Shown here: positions 36,399 through 45,482 of the stretch, piece after piece
Numbering within the stretch: position 1 is the first letter of the stretch
Layout of the letters: every line of letters starts with the position of its first letter
Source of the DNA: Candidatus Methylomirabilota bacterium
Lineage (GTDB): Bacteria > Methylomirabilota > Methylomirabilia > Rokubacteriales > CSP1-6
DNA: 53,131 nucleotides
Assembly (NCBI GenBank): GCA_035315345.1
Contig: DATFYA010000226.1
Location: forward strand, 1 to 53,131
Reading direction: 5' to 3'
Program-made: the position numbers and the translations under genes
The notes under the pieces: model-generated
What the model saw: only the letters and a program-made list of their open reading frames with translations
Told to the model about the DNA's origin: nothing
The model's database searches: none

Positions 36399-37337
36399 CT
36401 ACTTCCGGTCGCGGAGGAGATAGCGGCTGATCAGGACGATGCCGATCACGAGGATCGGGACGACGAAGAGGCAGATGGTGACCCCGCGGCCCCAGCGTAG
36501 CTGGTTGAACGCGACCTGGTACGAGTAGGTCGCGAAGATCTGGGTCGCGGTGCCCGGTCCGCCCCGGGTCATCACGTAGATGATGTTGAAGTCGTTGATG
36601 GTGAGGATGAAGCTCAGCAGCGTGGTGACGATCATCACGTGCTTCAGCCCGGGCAGCGTGACGTGCCAGAAGCGCCGCCACGTCGAGGCGCCGTCCACCG
36701 AGGCCGCCTCGTACAGCTCGCGCGGGATCGACTGCATGCCCGCGAGGAACGACACCCCGAAGAACGGGAAGCCGCGCCACCAGTTGGCGACGATCACCGC
36801 CATCATGGCCCCTTCCGGGGTGGCCATGAACGCCACCGGCCGGCTCATGAGCCCCAGGTCCAAGAGCACGCTGTTGAAGAAGCCGCGGCCCGGGAAGGCG
36901 TCGAACATCCAGCGCCAGGTAAGCGCAATGATCACGGTCGAGGTGATCCACGGCAGCAGGAAGAGCCCGCGAAAGAAGTTGCGGCCGCGGATCACGTTGT
37001 TGAGCACCAGCGCCATCAGCACCCCGGTGATCACCTTCAGCCCCACCGAGCCCACCGTGAACACGAAGCTGTTGCGGATGACCGCGTGGAAGGCGTCGTC
37101 CTGGGCGAGGTAGACATAGTTGCGGAGGCCGACGAAGCGCTCCGGGTAGCCGACCAGCTTGTCGGTGAGTGAGAGCCACACCGCCCGGTACACCGGATAG
37201 AAGATGAGAGCCACCACCAGCACCAGCAGCGGCAGGAGGAACAGGAGCGCCGTCGCCGCTTCCCGGACGCGGGCGCGCCTCCAGAGGGAGGCGCGCGGCC
37301 GCATCACGGGAATGCGGACGGCGGAGGGAAGGGCCAC
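36399..37337 (-). CDS. ABC transporter permease, MalF-like
   Basis: A 312-residue permease with six helices, starting EAATALLFLLPLLVLVVALIFYPV. The EAA motif reads YEAASVDGASTWRRFWHVTLPGL. The segment NDFNIIYVMTRGGPGTATQIFATYSYQVAF is standard for MalF/UgpA partners. It starts one base after the binding-protein stop. With the MalG-like gene it forms the channel. No ATP-binding subunit is in the operon. Confidence 0.9.
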   Translation of the reverse strand: MALPSAVRIPVMRPRASLWRRARVREAATALLFLLPLLVLVVALIFYPVYRAVWLSLTDKLVGYPERFVGLRNYVYLAQDDAFHAVIRNSFVFTVGSVGLKVITGVLMALVLNNVIRGRNFFRGLFLLPWITSTVIIALTWRWMFDAFPGRGFFNSVLLDLGLMSRPVAFMATPEGAMMAVIVANWWRGFPFFGVSFLAGMQSIPRELYEAASVDGASTWRRFWHVTLPGLKHVMIVTTLLSFILTINDFNIIYVMTRGGPGTATQIFATYSYQVAFNQLRWGRGVTICLFVVPILVIGIVLISRYLLRDRK

Positions 37338-37338
37338 C

Positions 37339-38691
37339 TCACCCCTTCAGGGTGTCGTAGATTTCCTTGATCTTCTTGTCCTCCCACTCGATGGCCTGGT
37401 CCACCGACCACTTGTCCACGATCACCTTGGCCGGCGCGTCGGTCAGCACGTTGCTGGCCTGCACCTCGGCGGCGGGCGCGGTGGTGGGGCCGGGCCAGCC
37501 GGTCGGCGCGAACCACTCGGCGGCGCGGCCGAACGTGCGGTAGTTGTCGTTCTTGTTGAAGTAGTCCTTGGAGGCCGCGCGCGCCTTGTCCAGCACCGGG
37601 CCGAACTGGCCGTAGGAGTCCTTCATGACCGCCACCGTCTCCTCCGGGGAGAGCAAATGGGCGATCAGGCTCATGGCCGCCTCCGGGTCCTTGCTGCTCT
37701 TGAAGATGCCGAAGCTCATCGCGATGGCCCACATGCGCCGGCCGTCCGGCCCCGCCGGGTGCGGGAGCGCCACGTGGTTGGCCAGCGCCTCCTCCTTGAC
37801 CTTGCGGTCCTTCGCGTCGGTGGCCTTGGCGAGCGCGTTCTCGAGCGCGAAGGTGATGCTGGGCCCGTTGGAGGTCTGCGCGATGTTCTTGGCGATGAAG
37901 TTCTCGTTGTTGCCGGAGCCGGTCCAGGTCAGCGTGTCGGCGGGCTGGATGCCGTCCTTGTAGATGTCGGTCGCCCACTTCATCACCGTCTGCATGCCCG
38001 GGGTCTTGATCGACTTGTACTTGCCGTCCTTGCCGGCCCAGCCCACGCCGTGGGAATACATCAGGCTCTGCATCACCCCGTAGCCGTCGGAGGTGCGGTT
38101 CCAGCTCTGACCCATGCCGTAGAAGTTGTCCTTGGGCCGGTTCAGCGCGGCGGCGGCCTGCTTGACCTCCTCGAAGGTGCCGGGCAGCTTCACCTTCGCC
38201 TTCTCGAACACGTCGCGCCACACGTACCAGAAGCCGCCCATCACGTACCACGGCAGCGAGTACACCTTGTCGCCGACCATGGTGACCGCCGACACGTTGG
38301 CGGGCGCCTTGCCCACCTGCCCCTCGATCTGCCGCGCGAAGGTGGTGAGGTCGACGAGCTGGCCCATGCCCGCGAAGCGCGCGGGCGCGCTGGTCTCGAG
38401 CTGGCCGATGTCCGGCGTGCTGTTGCTCTCGATGGCCGCCACGTACTTCGTCTGCATATCCTCGAACGTGAAGTACTCGACGGTGACGCTCGCCCCGTTC
38501 TTCTGCGCCCAGCGCTGGGTGCTCGCCTCGATGGCCTTGTTGGTGGGCTCCACGTACGTCTTGAGGATCCAGAGGCGGAGGCTCGTGCCCTTCTTCACGG
38601 CGGGCGCGGCCGGCCGCGGCAACGTCAGCAGGGCGGTGCTGCCGACGGCCCCGGCGAGAAGTGAGCGGCGGCTGATGCGCTGATCGAGCAT
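37339..38691 (-). CDS. Extracellular solute-binding protein, sugar family 1, Tat-exported
   Basis: A 450-residue periplasmic binding protein. ATG 38691 gives a twin-arginine signal (QRISRRSLLAGAVGSTALLTLP), so export is probably folded and via Tat. SBP family 1 features include VEYFTFEDMQTKYVAAIESNSTPDIGQLE, VGDKVYSLPWYVMGGFWYVWRDVFEKAKV, and AMSLIAHLLSPEETVAVM. It captures an oligosaccharide, polyol or similar ligand for the two permeases that follow. Only 100 bases separate it from the divergent PhyH-type gene. Confidence 0.9.
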   Translation of the reverse strand: MLDQRISRRSLLAGAVGSTALLTLPRPAAPAVKKGTSLRLWILKTYVEPTNKAIEASTQRWAQKNGASVTVEYFTFEDMQTKYVAAIESNSTPDIGQLETSAPARFAGMGQLVDLTTFARQIEGQVGKAPANVSAVTMVGDKVYSLPWYVMGGFWYVWRDVFEKAKVKLPGTFEEVKQAAAALNRPKDNFYGMGQSWNRTSDGYGVMQSLMYSHGVGWAGKDGKYKSIKTPGMQTVMKWATDIYKDGIQPADTLTWTGSGNNENFIAKNIAQTSNGPSITFALENALAKATDAKDRKVKEEALANHVALPHPAGPDGRRMWAIAMSFGIFKSSKDPEAAMSLIAHLLSPEETVAVMKDSYGQFGPVLDKARAASKDYFNKNDNYRTFGRAAEWFAPTGWPGPTTAPAAEVQASNVLTDAPAKVIVDKWSVDQAIEWEDKKIKEIYDTLKG

Positions 38692-38791
38692 GGTGTGTCC
38701 CCCTTGACCGTCGTTGATCCGGACGCGGCTTCGACTGTCGGTCACCGTCGGGGCTCTGTCAAGCATTCCGTGCCCGTGCTACCCTCTTCGC

Positions 38792-39679
38792 ATGCTCTCG
38801 CCCGCGCACATCGCCCGCTATCGTGACCAGGGTTACCTCGTCGTCCCCGACGTGCTCGACGCGCCCACCCTCGCGACGGTTCGCGCCGAGATGGCGCGCA
38901 TTCTCGAGGGCGCGCGGGCGGTGACCACGCACACCGACATGTACGACCTCGAGCCCGGGCACCGCGCGGACGACCCGCGCGTGCGCCGCGTGAAGACGCC
39001 GCATCGCTTCTTCCCGCTCTTCGAGCGGCTGATGCGGCATCCGACCCTGGTGGCGATCCTCGGTGATCTGCTCGGGTCCGCGGTGCGGCTGCACGGCTCC
39101 AAGATCAATCTCAAGTCGCCGCGCTACGGATCGCCGGTGGAGTGGCACCAGGACTGGGCGTTCTATCCGCACACCAACGACGACCTGCTCGCGGTGGGCG
39201 TGATGCTCGACGATTGCACGAGCGACAACGGCCCGCTCCTGGTGGTGCCGGGCAGCCACCGCGGCCCCACGTTCGATCACCACGCCGACGGCTACTTCTG
39301 CGGGGCCATCGATCCCGCGGCGATCCGTGACCTGATCGCCCGGGCGGTGCCGCTGACCGGACGGGCGGGCGCCATGAGCTTCCACCACGTGCGGCTCGTG
39401 CACGGCTCGGCCCAGAACGTCTCGAGCCTGCCCCGCACGCTGCTGCTCTACGAGTATGGCGCCGCGGATGCGTGGCCGCTGATGGGAGTGTCCGACCTGG
39501 CCGACTTCGACGGGCGTCTGATCACGGGCGAGCCCACCGTCGAGGCGCGGGTGACGGCGGCCCCGGTGCGGATGCCGCTGCCGCCGGCGCGGCACCAGGG
39601 CTCGATCTACGAGAACCAGGCCGACGCCTCGCGGCGCTACTTCCAGCTCGAGGAGCCGTCGCCCAGCCCGCGCACCTGA
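38792..39679 (+). CDS. Phytanoyl-CoA dioxygenase family Fe(II)/2OG oxygenase
   Basis: A 295-residue PhyH-type oxygenase. The iron and cosubstrate site is visible as EWHQDWAFYPH (His-x-Asp), LLVVPGSHRGP, and RLVHGSAQN...PRTLLLYEY (distal His and the 2OG-binding Arg). ATG 38792 is chosen over frames opening at 38714 because it gives the family start MLSPAHIARYRDQGYLVVPDVL. PhyH enzymes hydroxylate alkyl chains, ectoine or natural products; the target is unknown. It is divergent from the ABC operon. Confidence 0.9.
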   Translation: MLSPAHIARYRDQGYLVVPDVLDAPTLATVRAEMARILEGARAVTTHTDMYDLEPGHRADDPRVRRVKTPHRFFPLFERLMRHPTLVAILGDLLGSAVRLHGSKINLKSPRYGSPVEWHQDWAFYPHTNDDLLAVGVMLDDCTSDNGPLLVVPGSHRGPTFDHHADGYFCGAIDPAAIRDLIARAVPLTGRAGAMSFHHVRLVHGSAQNVSSLPRTLLLYEYGAADAWPLMGVSDLADFDGRLITGEPTVEARVTAAPVRMPLPPARHQGSIYENQADASRRYFQLEEPSPSPRT

Positions 39680-39736
39680 GGGCCAGCGCTTCGCGGGCCG
39701 GACCTGGCGCCGAAGCCGGCCGCCGCGAGCGAGCGT

Positions 39737-41008
39737 CTACTGGCGCCAGACCCCCGCGTCCTGGGGCGGGGCGACGCGCAGCCGCCGCTTCAGCTCGACG
39801 ATCGCGAAGAAGATCTGGATGCGCAGGCGCGTCCCCAGCGAGGGACGCCAGTTGCCGGCCAGGGCCGAGAGCACCGCCTCGTAGAGGCCGAACCGGCGCG
39901 AGCGCCGGAAGAGCAGCCGGCGGAAGTACGGATCGTAGAAGCCCACCACGAAGCGCCGGAAGTAGTGATACCGCCGCCGAACGATGCGCTCGTAGTCGGC
40001 GAAGCGGCGCGCAGAGAGATCGCCGGCGCGCAGCCCCGCGTCGATGGCCTCGCCGGCCTCGAGGCCCCCCTGCATGGCCATCAGCACGCCGGTCGAGAAG
40101 ATCGGGTCGAGGAAGCAGCTGGCGTCGCCCACCGCCACCCAGCGGTCGCCCGCGATCGTGCGCGCGAGATACGAGTAGTCCGCGTCGTACCGGGAGGGCG
40201 AGACCCGCCGCGCATCCTTCAGCAGCCCGGGCGCGGCGGGTGTGCTGGCCAGGTAGTGGTCCAGGCTCTCGTCCGGCGTGGCCTTCGACTCCCGACGGTG
40301 GAGCGCCTGCGGCACCACCGCTCCCACGCTGGTGACGGTCTCCGAGATCGGGATCAGCCAGATCCAGCCGACGTCGGTGCGGGTCAGCACGCGGATGTCG
40401 CCGGCGGCGCGGCCGTCGGGGCGCGGGATGCCCTCGTACTGGGCGTGGACGGCGACGTGCTGCAGCAGCGGATCGGTGTCGTACCCGCCGACCTTGCGGG
40501 ACAGGAAGCCGGCGCGCCCGGAGGCGTCCACCACGATGGCGACCCGCGCGGTCTGCTCGACGCCGTCGGACGAGGCGTAACGAAGGGTCACGCCGTCGGG
40601 CTCGAAGGCCGCGTCGAGCGCCCGATGGCCCTCGCGCACGACCACGCCGCACCGCTCGGCGTGACGGAGCAGCACCTCGTCGAACCGGGCGCGGGGGACC
40701 TGGTAGGTCTGCGGCATGGGCGTCTCCCACGCGGCGGTGAAGTCCACGTAGGCGGCGGGGCTGCCGTCGATCTCCCAGAAGCTGGCGCCCCACTTCTCCA
40801 CGAAGCCGGCCTTGGCCACCGCCTCGTGCGCCCCCAGCTCGTCGAGCACGCCGTTGATCCACGGCAGCTGCGACTCGCCGATGTGGAAGCGCGGAAAGCG
40901 GTCGCGCTCCAGCAGGAGCACGCGGCGTCCCCGCCGGGCCAGCGCGGTCGCGGCGCTGGAGCCGCCGGGCCCGCCGCCGATCACCGCCACGTCGAAGTCG
41001 GTGGCCAT
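39737..41008 (-). CDS. Flavin-dependent halogenase-like FAD monooxygenase
   Basis: A 423-residue flavoprotein. The FAD loop is VIGGGPGGSSAA (residues 9-20) and the GD motif is WVAVGDASCFLDP. It carries the marks of flavin-dependent halogenases: Trp215-Ile-Trp217-Leu-Ile-Pro220 (WxWxIP), GFVEKWGASF with Lys72 at the catalytic-Lys position, and FLDPIFSTG (299-307). These suggest chlorination or bromination of a phenol or pyrrole by HOX. Relatives with the same signatures include unproved reductases, so activity is not assured. No flavin reductase or carrier protein is adjacent. ATG start 41008, divergent from an LLM gene 59 bases away. Confidence 0.8.
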   Translation of the reverse strand: MATDFDVAVIGGGPGGSSAATALARRGRRVLLLERDRFPRFHIGESQLPWINGVLDELGAHEAVAKAGFVEKWGASFWEIDGSPAAYVDFTAAWETPMPQTYQVPRARFDEVLLRHAERCGVVVREGHRALDAAFEPDGVTLRYASSDGVEQTARVAIVVDASGRAGFLSRKVGGYDTDPLLQHVAVHAQYEGIPRPDGRAAGDIRVLTRTDVGWIWLIPISETVTSVGAVVPQALHRRESKATPDESLDHYLASTPAAPGLLKDARRVSPSRYDADYSYLARTIAGDRWVAVGDASCFLDPIFSTGVLMAMQGGLEAGEAIDAGLRAGDLSARRFADYERIVRRRYHYFRRFVVGFYDPYFRRLLFRRSRRFGLYEAVLSALAGNWRPSLGTRLRIQIFFAIVELKRRLRVAPPQDAGVWRQ

Positions 41009-41067
41009 GGTGGCCCTCAGGATACTCCTTGACGCCGGCGCGCTTCCGGCGGATTCTCGGCCGCGCC

Positions 41068-42075
41068 ATGAAGTTCGACATCGGCATCCTCGCGAGCCAG
41101 CCCCTGCCCGTCATCGTCGAGCAGGTCCGTCTGGCCGAGTCGCTCGGCTTCGACACGGCCTGGATCGCCGACACCCACCTGGTCTGCCGGGAGCTGTGGG
41201 TCATCCTGACCGCGTGCGCCGCGGCGACCTCGCGCATCCGGCTGGGACCCGGCATCACGGTGCCCCACACCCGCCACATCTCGGTGACGGCCAGCGCCAT
41301 CGCCACGCTGCACGAGCTGGCGCCGCGGCGGCTCGTGCTCGGGATCGGCACCGGCGGCAGCGCGGCCGAGACGATGGGCCTGTCCGTGGCGAAGGTGGCG
41401 CGCATCGCCACGCTCGAGTCCATGGCCCGCTCGCTGAAGGCGCTGCTCGGGGGCGGGTCCATGCGCCTCGACACGGGCGCGGAGGCGCGACTGGCCTGGC
41501 TCGCCGGTCCGGTCCACGTCCCCCTCTACCTGGCCGGCTCCGGCCCGCGCATGCTGGACACGGCGGGGCGGCTGGGCGACGGCGCGATCATGTACTCGGG
41601 AGTGGCGCCCTGGCTGCTCGAGGCGGCGCTCGGGTGCGTGGCATCCGGCGCACGCGCCGCCGGGCGCACACCGACCGATCTCGACGTGGCGATCTGGGCG
41701 CCGACCTCGATCGACCGCGACCGCGCGCTCGCCCGCGATCACGTGCGCGGGCGCGTCGCCTCCGCGCTGCGCCACGCGTTTCCCGTCACGTGGAGCGCGG
41801 AGGATCAAGCGGTGATCGACCGGGTGCGCGCGGCCTACGACTCCTACCAGCACGCCAGCGCGGGCTCGCAGCACCGGCTGCTGGTCAGCGACCGCTTCGT
41901 GGATCTGATGGCCCTCGCGGGCAGCCCCGACGAGGTGCGCGAGCAGGTGCGGCGGGTGATGGCAGTGCCCGGGATCGGGCGGATCATCCTGCTGCCCCAG
42001 GTGCCGGGGCAGGCGTTCGTGCCGCGCGAGCAGGTGCTGCGCCTCTTCGCCGACGAGGTGATGGCGAAGCTCTGA
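41068..42075 (+). CDS. LLM-class F420/FMN-dependent oxidoreductase
   Basis: A 335-residue luciferase-like enzyme of the F420-type branch (MER-like), with FDIGILASQPLPVIVEQVRLAESLGFDTAWIADTH, RIRLGPGITVPHTRHISVTASAIATLHELAPRRLVLGIGTG, and LYLAGSGPRMLDTAGRLGDGAI. The function may be oxidation or reduction of a small molecule with a deazaflavin or flavin; the substrate is unknown. ATG 41068 fits the family start. It converges on the DinB gene with nine bases between stops. Confidence 0.88.
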   Translation: MKFDIGILASQPLPVIVEQVRLAESLGFDTAWIADTHLVCRELWVILTACAAATSRIRLGPGITVPHTRHISVTASAIATLHELAPRRLVLGIGTGGSAAETMGLSVAKVARIATLESMARSLKALLGGGSMRLDTGAEARLAWLAGPVHVPLYLAGSGPRMLDTAGRLGDGAIMYSGVAPWLLEAALGCVASGARAAGRTPTDLDVAIWAPTSIDRDRALARDHVRGRVASALRHAFPVTWSAEDQAVIDRVRAAYDSYQHASAGSQHRLLVSDRFVDLMALAGSPDEVREQVRRVMAVPGIGRIILLPQVPGQAFVPREQVLRLFADEVMAKL

Positions 42076-42084
42076 GCCGGCGCC

Positions 42085-42669
42085 TCAGCGGCTGCGCGCG
42101 CCCCAGAGGCCCTTCACGGTGAGCCCCTCGAAATAGTGCCCGTAGACGTGCAGCAGCGACGTCTGCAGCAGCACCCAGCCCCGGCTGCGGCCGCCGGCCC
42201 AGAACTCGGTGAGCCACGCGGCGGACGGATCCACCGCTCCTTCGGACGTGCACACGCGCTCGACCCGATCGGCCGGCACGATCGTCTCGAGATCGGTCGC
42301 GCGCAGCATGGGGACGCGGTCCAGGGTGGTCCGCGTCACCGCACGGCAGTAGCCGCGGAGGCCGTCGAGGTCGATCCGCGCGGAGAAGTCGTCCACCTGC
42401 GCGTCGGTCATGCCGGTGCCGACGTCACGCCGCGCGACCGCCAGGCGGTCGAGCCAGCCCGCGTCGAGCACCTGGGGCCGGTCGGCCAGGAAGCGGTTGA
42501 CGCAGACGTCCTCGATCCGCATCGCGTGCCACAGCAGCCACGCTACGGGGTTGACGCCGGGCACCGGACGGCCGCGGAGGTGGGCCTCGGTCAGCGTATC
42601 GGTCAGGTCGTCGACCAGGAAGCCGTGGAGGGTCTCGTAGCGGAGCAGCCAGAAATCGACCGCGTCCAT
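42085..42669 (-). CDS. DinB/maleylpyruvate-isomerase superfamily protein
   Basis: A 194-residue four-helix protein of the DinB/YfiT superfamily. The metal His positions are seen in AWLLWHAMRIEDV (first) and LLHVYGHYFEGL (second and third). Members are thiol-dependent transferases or isomerases using bacillithiol, mycothiol or glutathione. The thiol and substrate here are unknown. It is the last gene of the minus-strand set of M20 hydrolase, VOC, LLM and DinB, eight bases after the LLM gene. Confidence 0.8.
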   Translation of the reverse strand: MDAVDFWLLRYETLHGFLVDDLTDTLTEAHLRGRPVPGVNPVAWLLWHAMRIEDVCVNRFLADRPQVLDAGWLDRLAVARRDVGTGMTDAQVDDFSARIDLDGLRGYCRAVTRTTLDRVPMLRATDLETIVPADRVERVCTSEGAVDPSAAWLTEFWAGGRSRGWVLLQTSLLHVYGHYFEGLTVKGLWGARSR

Positions 42670-42677
42670 CGGCGCGC

Positions 42678-43595
42678 TCAGCGAAGAGACTGCCGATCGA
42701 GATCGAGCGCGCGCTCGGCCAGTCCCGCGAGCATGCGCCACGCCGCTTCGTGGTTGCGCGAGCCCTCGATGTCGTCGGCGAAGGTGTCGAGGCAGACGTA
42801 CGAGGCGCCCAGCTTCTGCAGGGCGTCCAGGTCGCGGCGCACCTGGTCGAGCGTGCCTTCGCCGGCCAGCCGCCTCTCCTCGGGCATCGCCTGGTCGGTG
42901 ATGCGCAGGCGGATGCGCGGGCAGAGGGCGGGCACGGGCTTGCCCTCCTGGTCGGCGATCGCGCGGAGCTTCGGCATGCCCTCGTCGCGCAGGTAGGCGA
43001 TGCGGCTGCGGATGGGATGCCAGGCATCGCCGTGCCGGACGGTGCGACGGAGCGCCGCGTCGCTGCTGCCGCCCACCCAGATCGGCGGGTGCGGCTTCCG
43101 GAGCGGGCGCGGCGCGGTGTAGACGTCCTTGAACGACACGAAACGGCCCTGGTAGCTGGCCACGTCCTGCGTCCACGCCGCCTTGAGCGCGCCCACGTAG
43201 TCGTCGGTCATCGCGCCGCGCCGCTCGAAGGGCAGGCCGAGGACCTCGAACTCCTGGCGGGCCCAGCCGACCCCGATGCCGAAGATGAGGCGGCCGCCGC
43301 TCAGCCGGTCCAGGTTCGCGGCCATCCGCGCGGTCTCGAGCGGATGCCGGTAGGGCAGCACGATCACCGTGAAGCCCAGCTCCACCCGGCGGGTCATGCC
43401 GGCCAGCCAGCCGAGCGTGGTGAACGGATCGTAGAAGGGTGCCGGGTAGCGCCCCTGCACGTCGGGCGTGATCGCCACGTGATCGCCCAGCATCATGAAG
43501 TGATAGCCGATGTTCTCGGCGAAGGCGGCCCAGCGCGACAGCGACTCCGGGCTGGCGCCCGGCCCGAAGCTGATCAAGTTGACGCCGAACTTCAT
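42678..43595 (-). CDS. LLM-class F420-dependent oxidoreductase
   Basis: A 305-residue luciferase-like enzyme, with MKFGVNLISFGPGASPESLSRWAAFAENIGYHFMMLGDHV and GFTVIVLPYRHPLETARMAANLDRLSGGRLIFGIGVGWARQEFEVLG. The second block is the standard TIGR03619-type sequence. ATG 43595 overlaps the VOC gene stop by four bases (ATGA). Its place between a VOC protein and an M20 hydrolase suggests one catabolic or detoxifying route; the substrate is unknown. Confidence 0.88.
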   Translation of the reverse strand: MKFGVNLISFGPGASPESLSRWAAFAENIGYHFMMLGDHVAITPDVQGRYPAPFYDPFTTLGWLAGMTRRVELGFTVIVLPYRHPLETARMAANLDRLSGGRLIFGIGVGWARQEFEVLGLPFERRGAMTDDYVGALKAAWTQDVASYQGRFVSFKDVYTAPRPLRKPHPPIWVGGSSDAALRRTVRHGDAWHPIRSRIAYLRDEGMPKLRAIADQEGKPVPALCPRIRLRITDQAMPEERRLAGEGTLDQVRRDLDALQKLGASYVCLDTFADDIEGSRNHEAAWRMLAGLAERALDLDRQSLR

Positions 43596-44023
43596 CGCGA
43601 CGGGCTCGTCTCCATGCGGCGCTCGGCCGCGCGGGTGCTGGGGCCGAGGAACTCGATCATGTTGCCGTCCGGATCCTTCACGAAGAGCTGGCGCAGGCCG
43701 GTGGGTCCCGAGATCACGTCGCGGCACGTGAGGCCACGCTCCTCGATGCGCTTCGCGGTGGCGTCGGCATCGTCGGTCCAGAGGGCGAAGTGCGGGTAGC
43801 GAGCCACGATCTTCTCGCGCTCGGCCGCGTCGCGCACGAGCTGGTCGTTCAGGATGATGTGCAGCTGGAGGTCGCCGCCCAGGCTGTACCAGATCCCCGG
43901 GAAGTCGAAGGCCGGGCGCGGGATCTCGGGGAAGCCGAGCACCCCGGTATAGAAGTCGCGGGCCTTGGCGACGTCGGTGACGGTGACGCTCACGTGGCTC
44001 AGGATCTTGAAGATCTGGCTCAT
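43592..44023 (-). CDS. VOC family protein (glyoxalase/dioxygenase)
   Basis: A 143-residue VOC-fold protein (ILSHVSVTVTDVAKARDFYTGVLGFPE, LQLHIILND, HFALWTDDADATAKRIEERG, FVKDPDGNMIEFLGP). His, His and Glu metal positions can be seen. It could be a glyoxalase-type lyase or an extradiol-like enzyme. It is coupled by four-base overlaps both to the upstream M20 gene and to the downstream LLM gene. Confidence 0.87.
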   Translation of the reverse strand: MSQIFKILSHVSVTVTDVAKARDFYTGVLGFPEIPRPAFDFPGIWYSLGGDLQLHIILNDQLVRDAAEREKIVARYPHFALWTDDADATAKRIEERGLTCRDVISGPTGLRQLFVKDPDGNMIEFLGPSTRAAERRMETSPSR

Positions 44024-45360
44024 GTCGGATCTCCTCCGTCGTAGCGCTCGCGGCGGGTGATGCCGCGCTGAAAGGCGAGGTAGCCCTCGCGGGTCATGGC
44101 CGGCCTCGGGCCCGCCAGCACCTCGCGCGCCCCCGCGGCGCCGTCGGCCAGCAGGTCGACCGCCATCGCGGCCAGGGCCTTGGCCGGCTGCACGTAGCCC
44201 AGGTCGGGGTCGACGATGGCGAAGTCGGCGGAGTGGCCCGGGCCCCGCGCCCCGCCCATATAAGGATGCAGCACCGGCATCACCTGGCTCAGGTCGCCCA
44301 TGTCGGTGGAGCCGGAGCGATGCGGGATGTCATGATAGTGGGCGTCGCCCACCAGCCCGCGGGCGGTGGCCTCGAAGAATCGGGCCATGGTGCGGTCGCA
44401 GTGGAGCGGCATCGGCCCGGGCAGCGTGTCGATCTCCACCTGCGCGCCCATCGCGAGCGCGCCCGCGCGCAGCGCGCGGTCGACCCGCCGGCTCGCGTCG
44501 GCGACGCCCTCGACGGTCTTGCCGCGCACGTACATCTCGAGCCGCGCCTCGCCGGGGATCACGTTCACCTGCGAGCCGCCGTGGGTGAGGATCGGGTGCA
44601 CGCGGATCGAGTCCTCGTCGCGGAAGGTCTCGCGGACCGCGTTGATGGCGGTCAGGGCGATCTGCGCGGCGTAGAGCGCGTTGACGCCCAGGTGCGGCGC
44701 GCCGCCCGCGTGCGCGGCGCGCCCGATGAAGCGGGCGGTCTTGCCGACGCGGCCGTTGTTGGAGGCGGGCACGCCCGCCTTGCCGTCGTCGGCGCGCCAG
44801 TTGGTGTGGATCATCATGGCCAGGTCCACGTCGTCGAAGTGGCCGAGCCGCATCAGCTCCTGCTTGCCGCACGGGAACTCGAGCCGGCCCGCCGCGATCT
44901 GCCCCTGCCGCCACTCGATGTCGCCGCCCTCCTCGGCGGGCACCGCGAAGAACGCGAGCGTGCCGGTGAGATGATCGAGCGCGCCCGACTCGAGCAGGCC
45001 CATCGCGGCGCCCAGCATGCCCGCAATCTGCGCGTTGTGGCCGCAGGCATGCGCGGCGCCGGTCCGGGGATCGGCCTCGGGATGCCCGGTGACGCGCAAC
45101 CCGTCCAGCTCGCCGATGATCGCGAAGGTGGGCCCGGCACCGCCGCGACCGGATGCGTCGGCTCGGACCCCGGTCATCGCGAGGCCCGTTCTGGGCGTGA
45201 GCCCCAGCCGGCCGAGCGTCTCCTGCACGAGCCCGGCCGTCTTCACTTCCTTGAACCCCATCTCCGGCTGCTTCCGGATCCGCTCACCGATGCCGACGAT
45301 CTCCCCGGCCCGACGATCGATGGCCGCGAAGACCTGCCGCTTCAGCTCGTCCCGGGACAT
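44020..45360 (-). CDS. M20-family amidohydrolase (AbgB-like)
   Basis: A 446-residue zinc or manganese peptidase-like hydrolase. The first metal motif is HACGHNAQIAG, the AbgB-like form, whereas classic M20D enzymes read GHDxH. VPAEEGGDIEW holds the acidic base. FIGRAAHAGGAPHLGVNAL and PHRSGSTDMGDLSQVMP follow. AbgB-type enzymes cut p-aminobenzoyl-glutamate or similar N-acyl amino acids. It begins the four-gene operon ending with DinB. Full length, ATG start 45360. Confidence 0.88.
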   Translation of the reverse strand: MSRDELKRQVFAAIDRRAGEIVGIGERIRKQPEMGFKEVKTAGLVQETLGRLGLTPRTGLAMTGVRADASGRGGAGPTFAIIGELDGLRVTGHPEADPRTGAAHACGHNAQIAGMLGAAMGLLESGALDHLTGTLAFFAVPAEEGGDIEWRQGQIAAGRLEFPCGKQELMRLGHFDDVDLAMMIHTNWRADDGKAGVPASNNGRVGKTARFIGRAAHAGGAPHLGVNALYAAQIALTAINAVRETFRDEDSIRVHPILTHGGSQVNVIPGEARLEMYVRGKTVEGVADASRRVDRALRAGALAMGAQVEIDTLPGPMPLHCDRTMARFFEATARGLVGDAHYHDIPHRSGSTDMGDLSQVMPVLHPYMGGARGPGHSADFAIVDPDLGYVQPAKALAAMAVDLLADGAAGAREVLAGPRPAMTREGYLAFQRGITRRERYDGGDPT

Positions 45361-45482
45361 GGCGAGAGGATGCTAGCCGATTACGCGACGGCAGGCCAGC
45401 ACCAGCGGAAGCCGACCGGCGTGCTCAGCGGCCGGCCGCGATGTGATCAGCCGCGACGCGACGCGATGGTCCGGGCCGCCGA

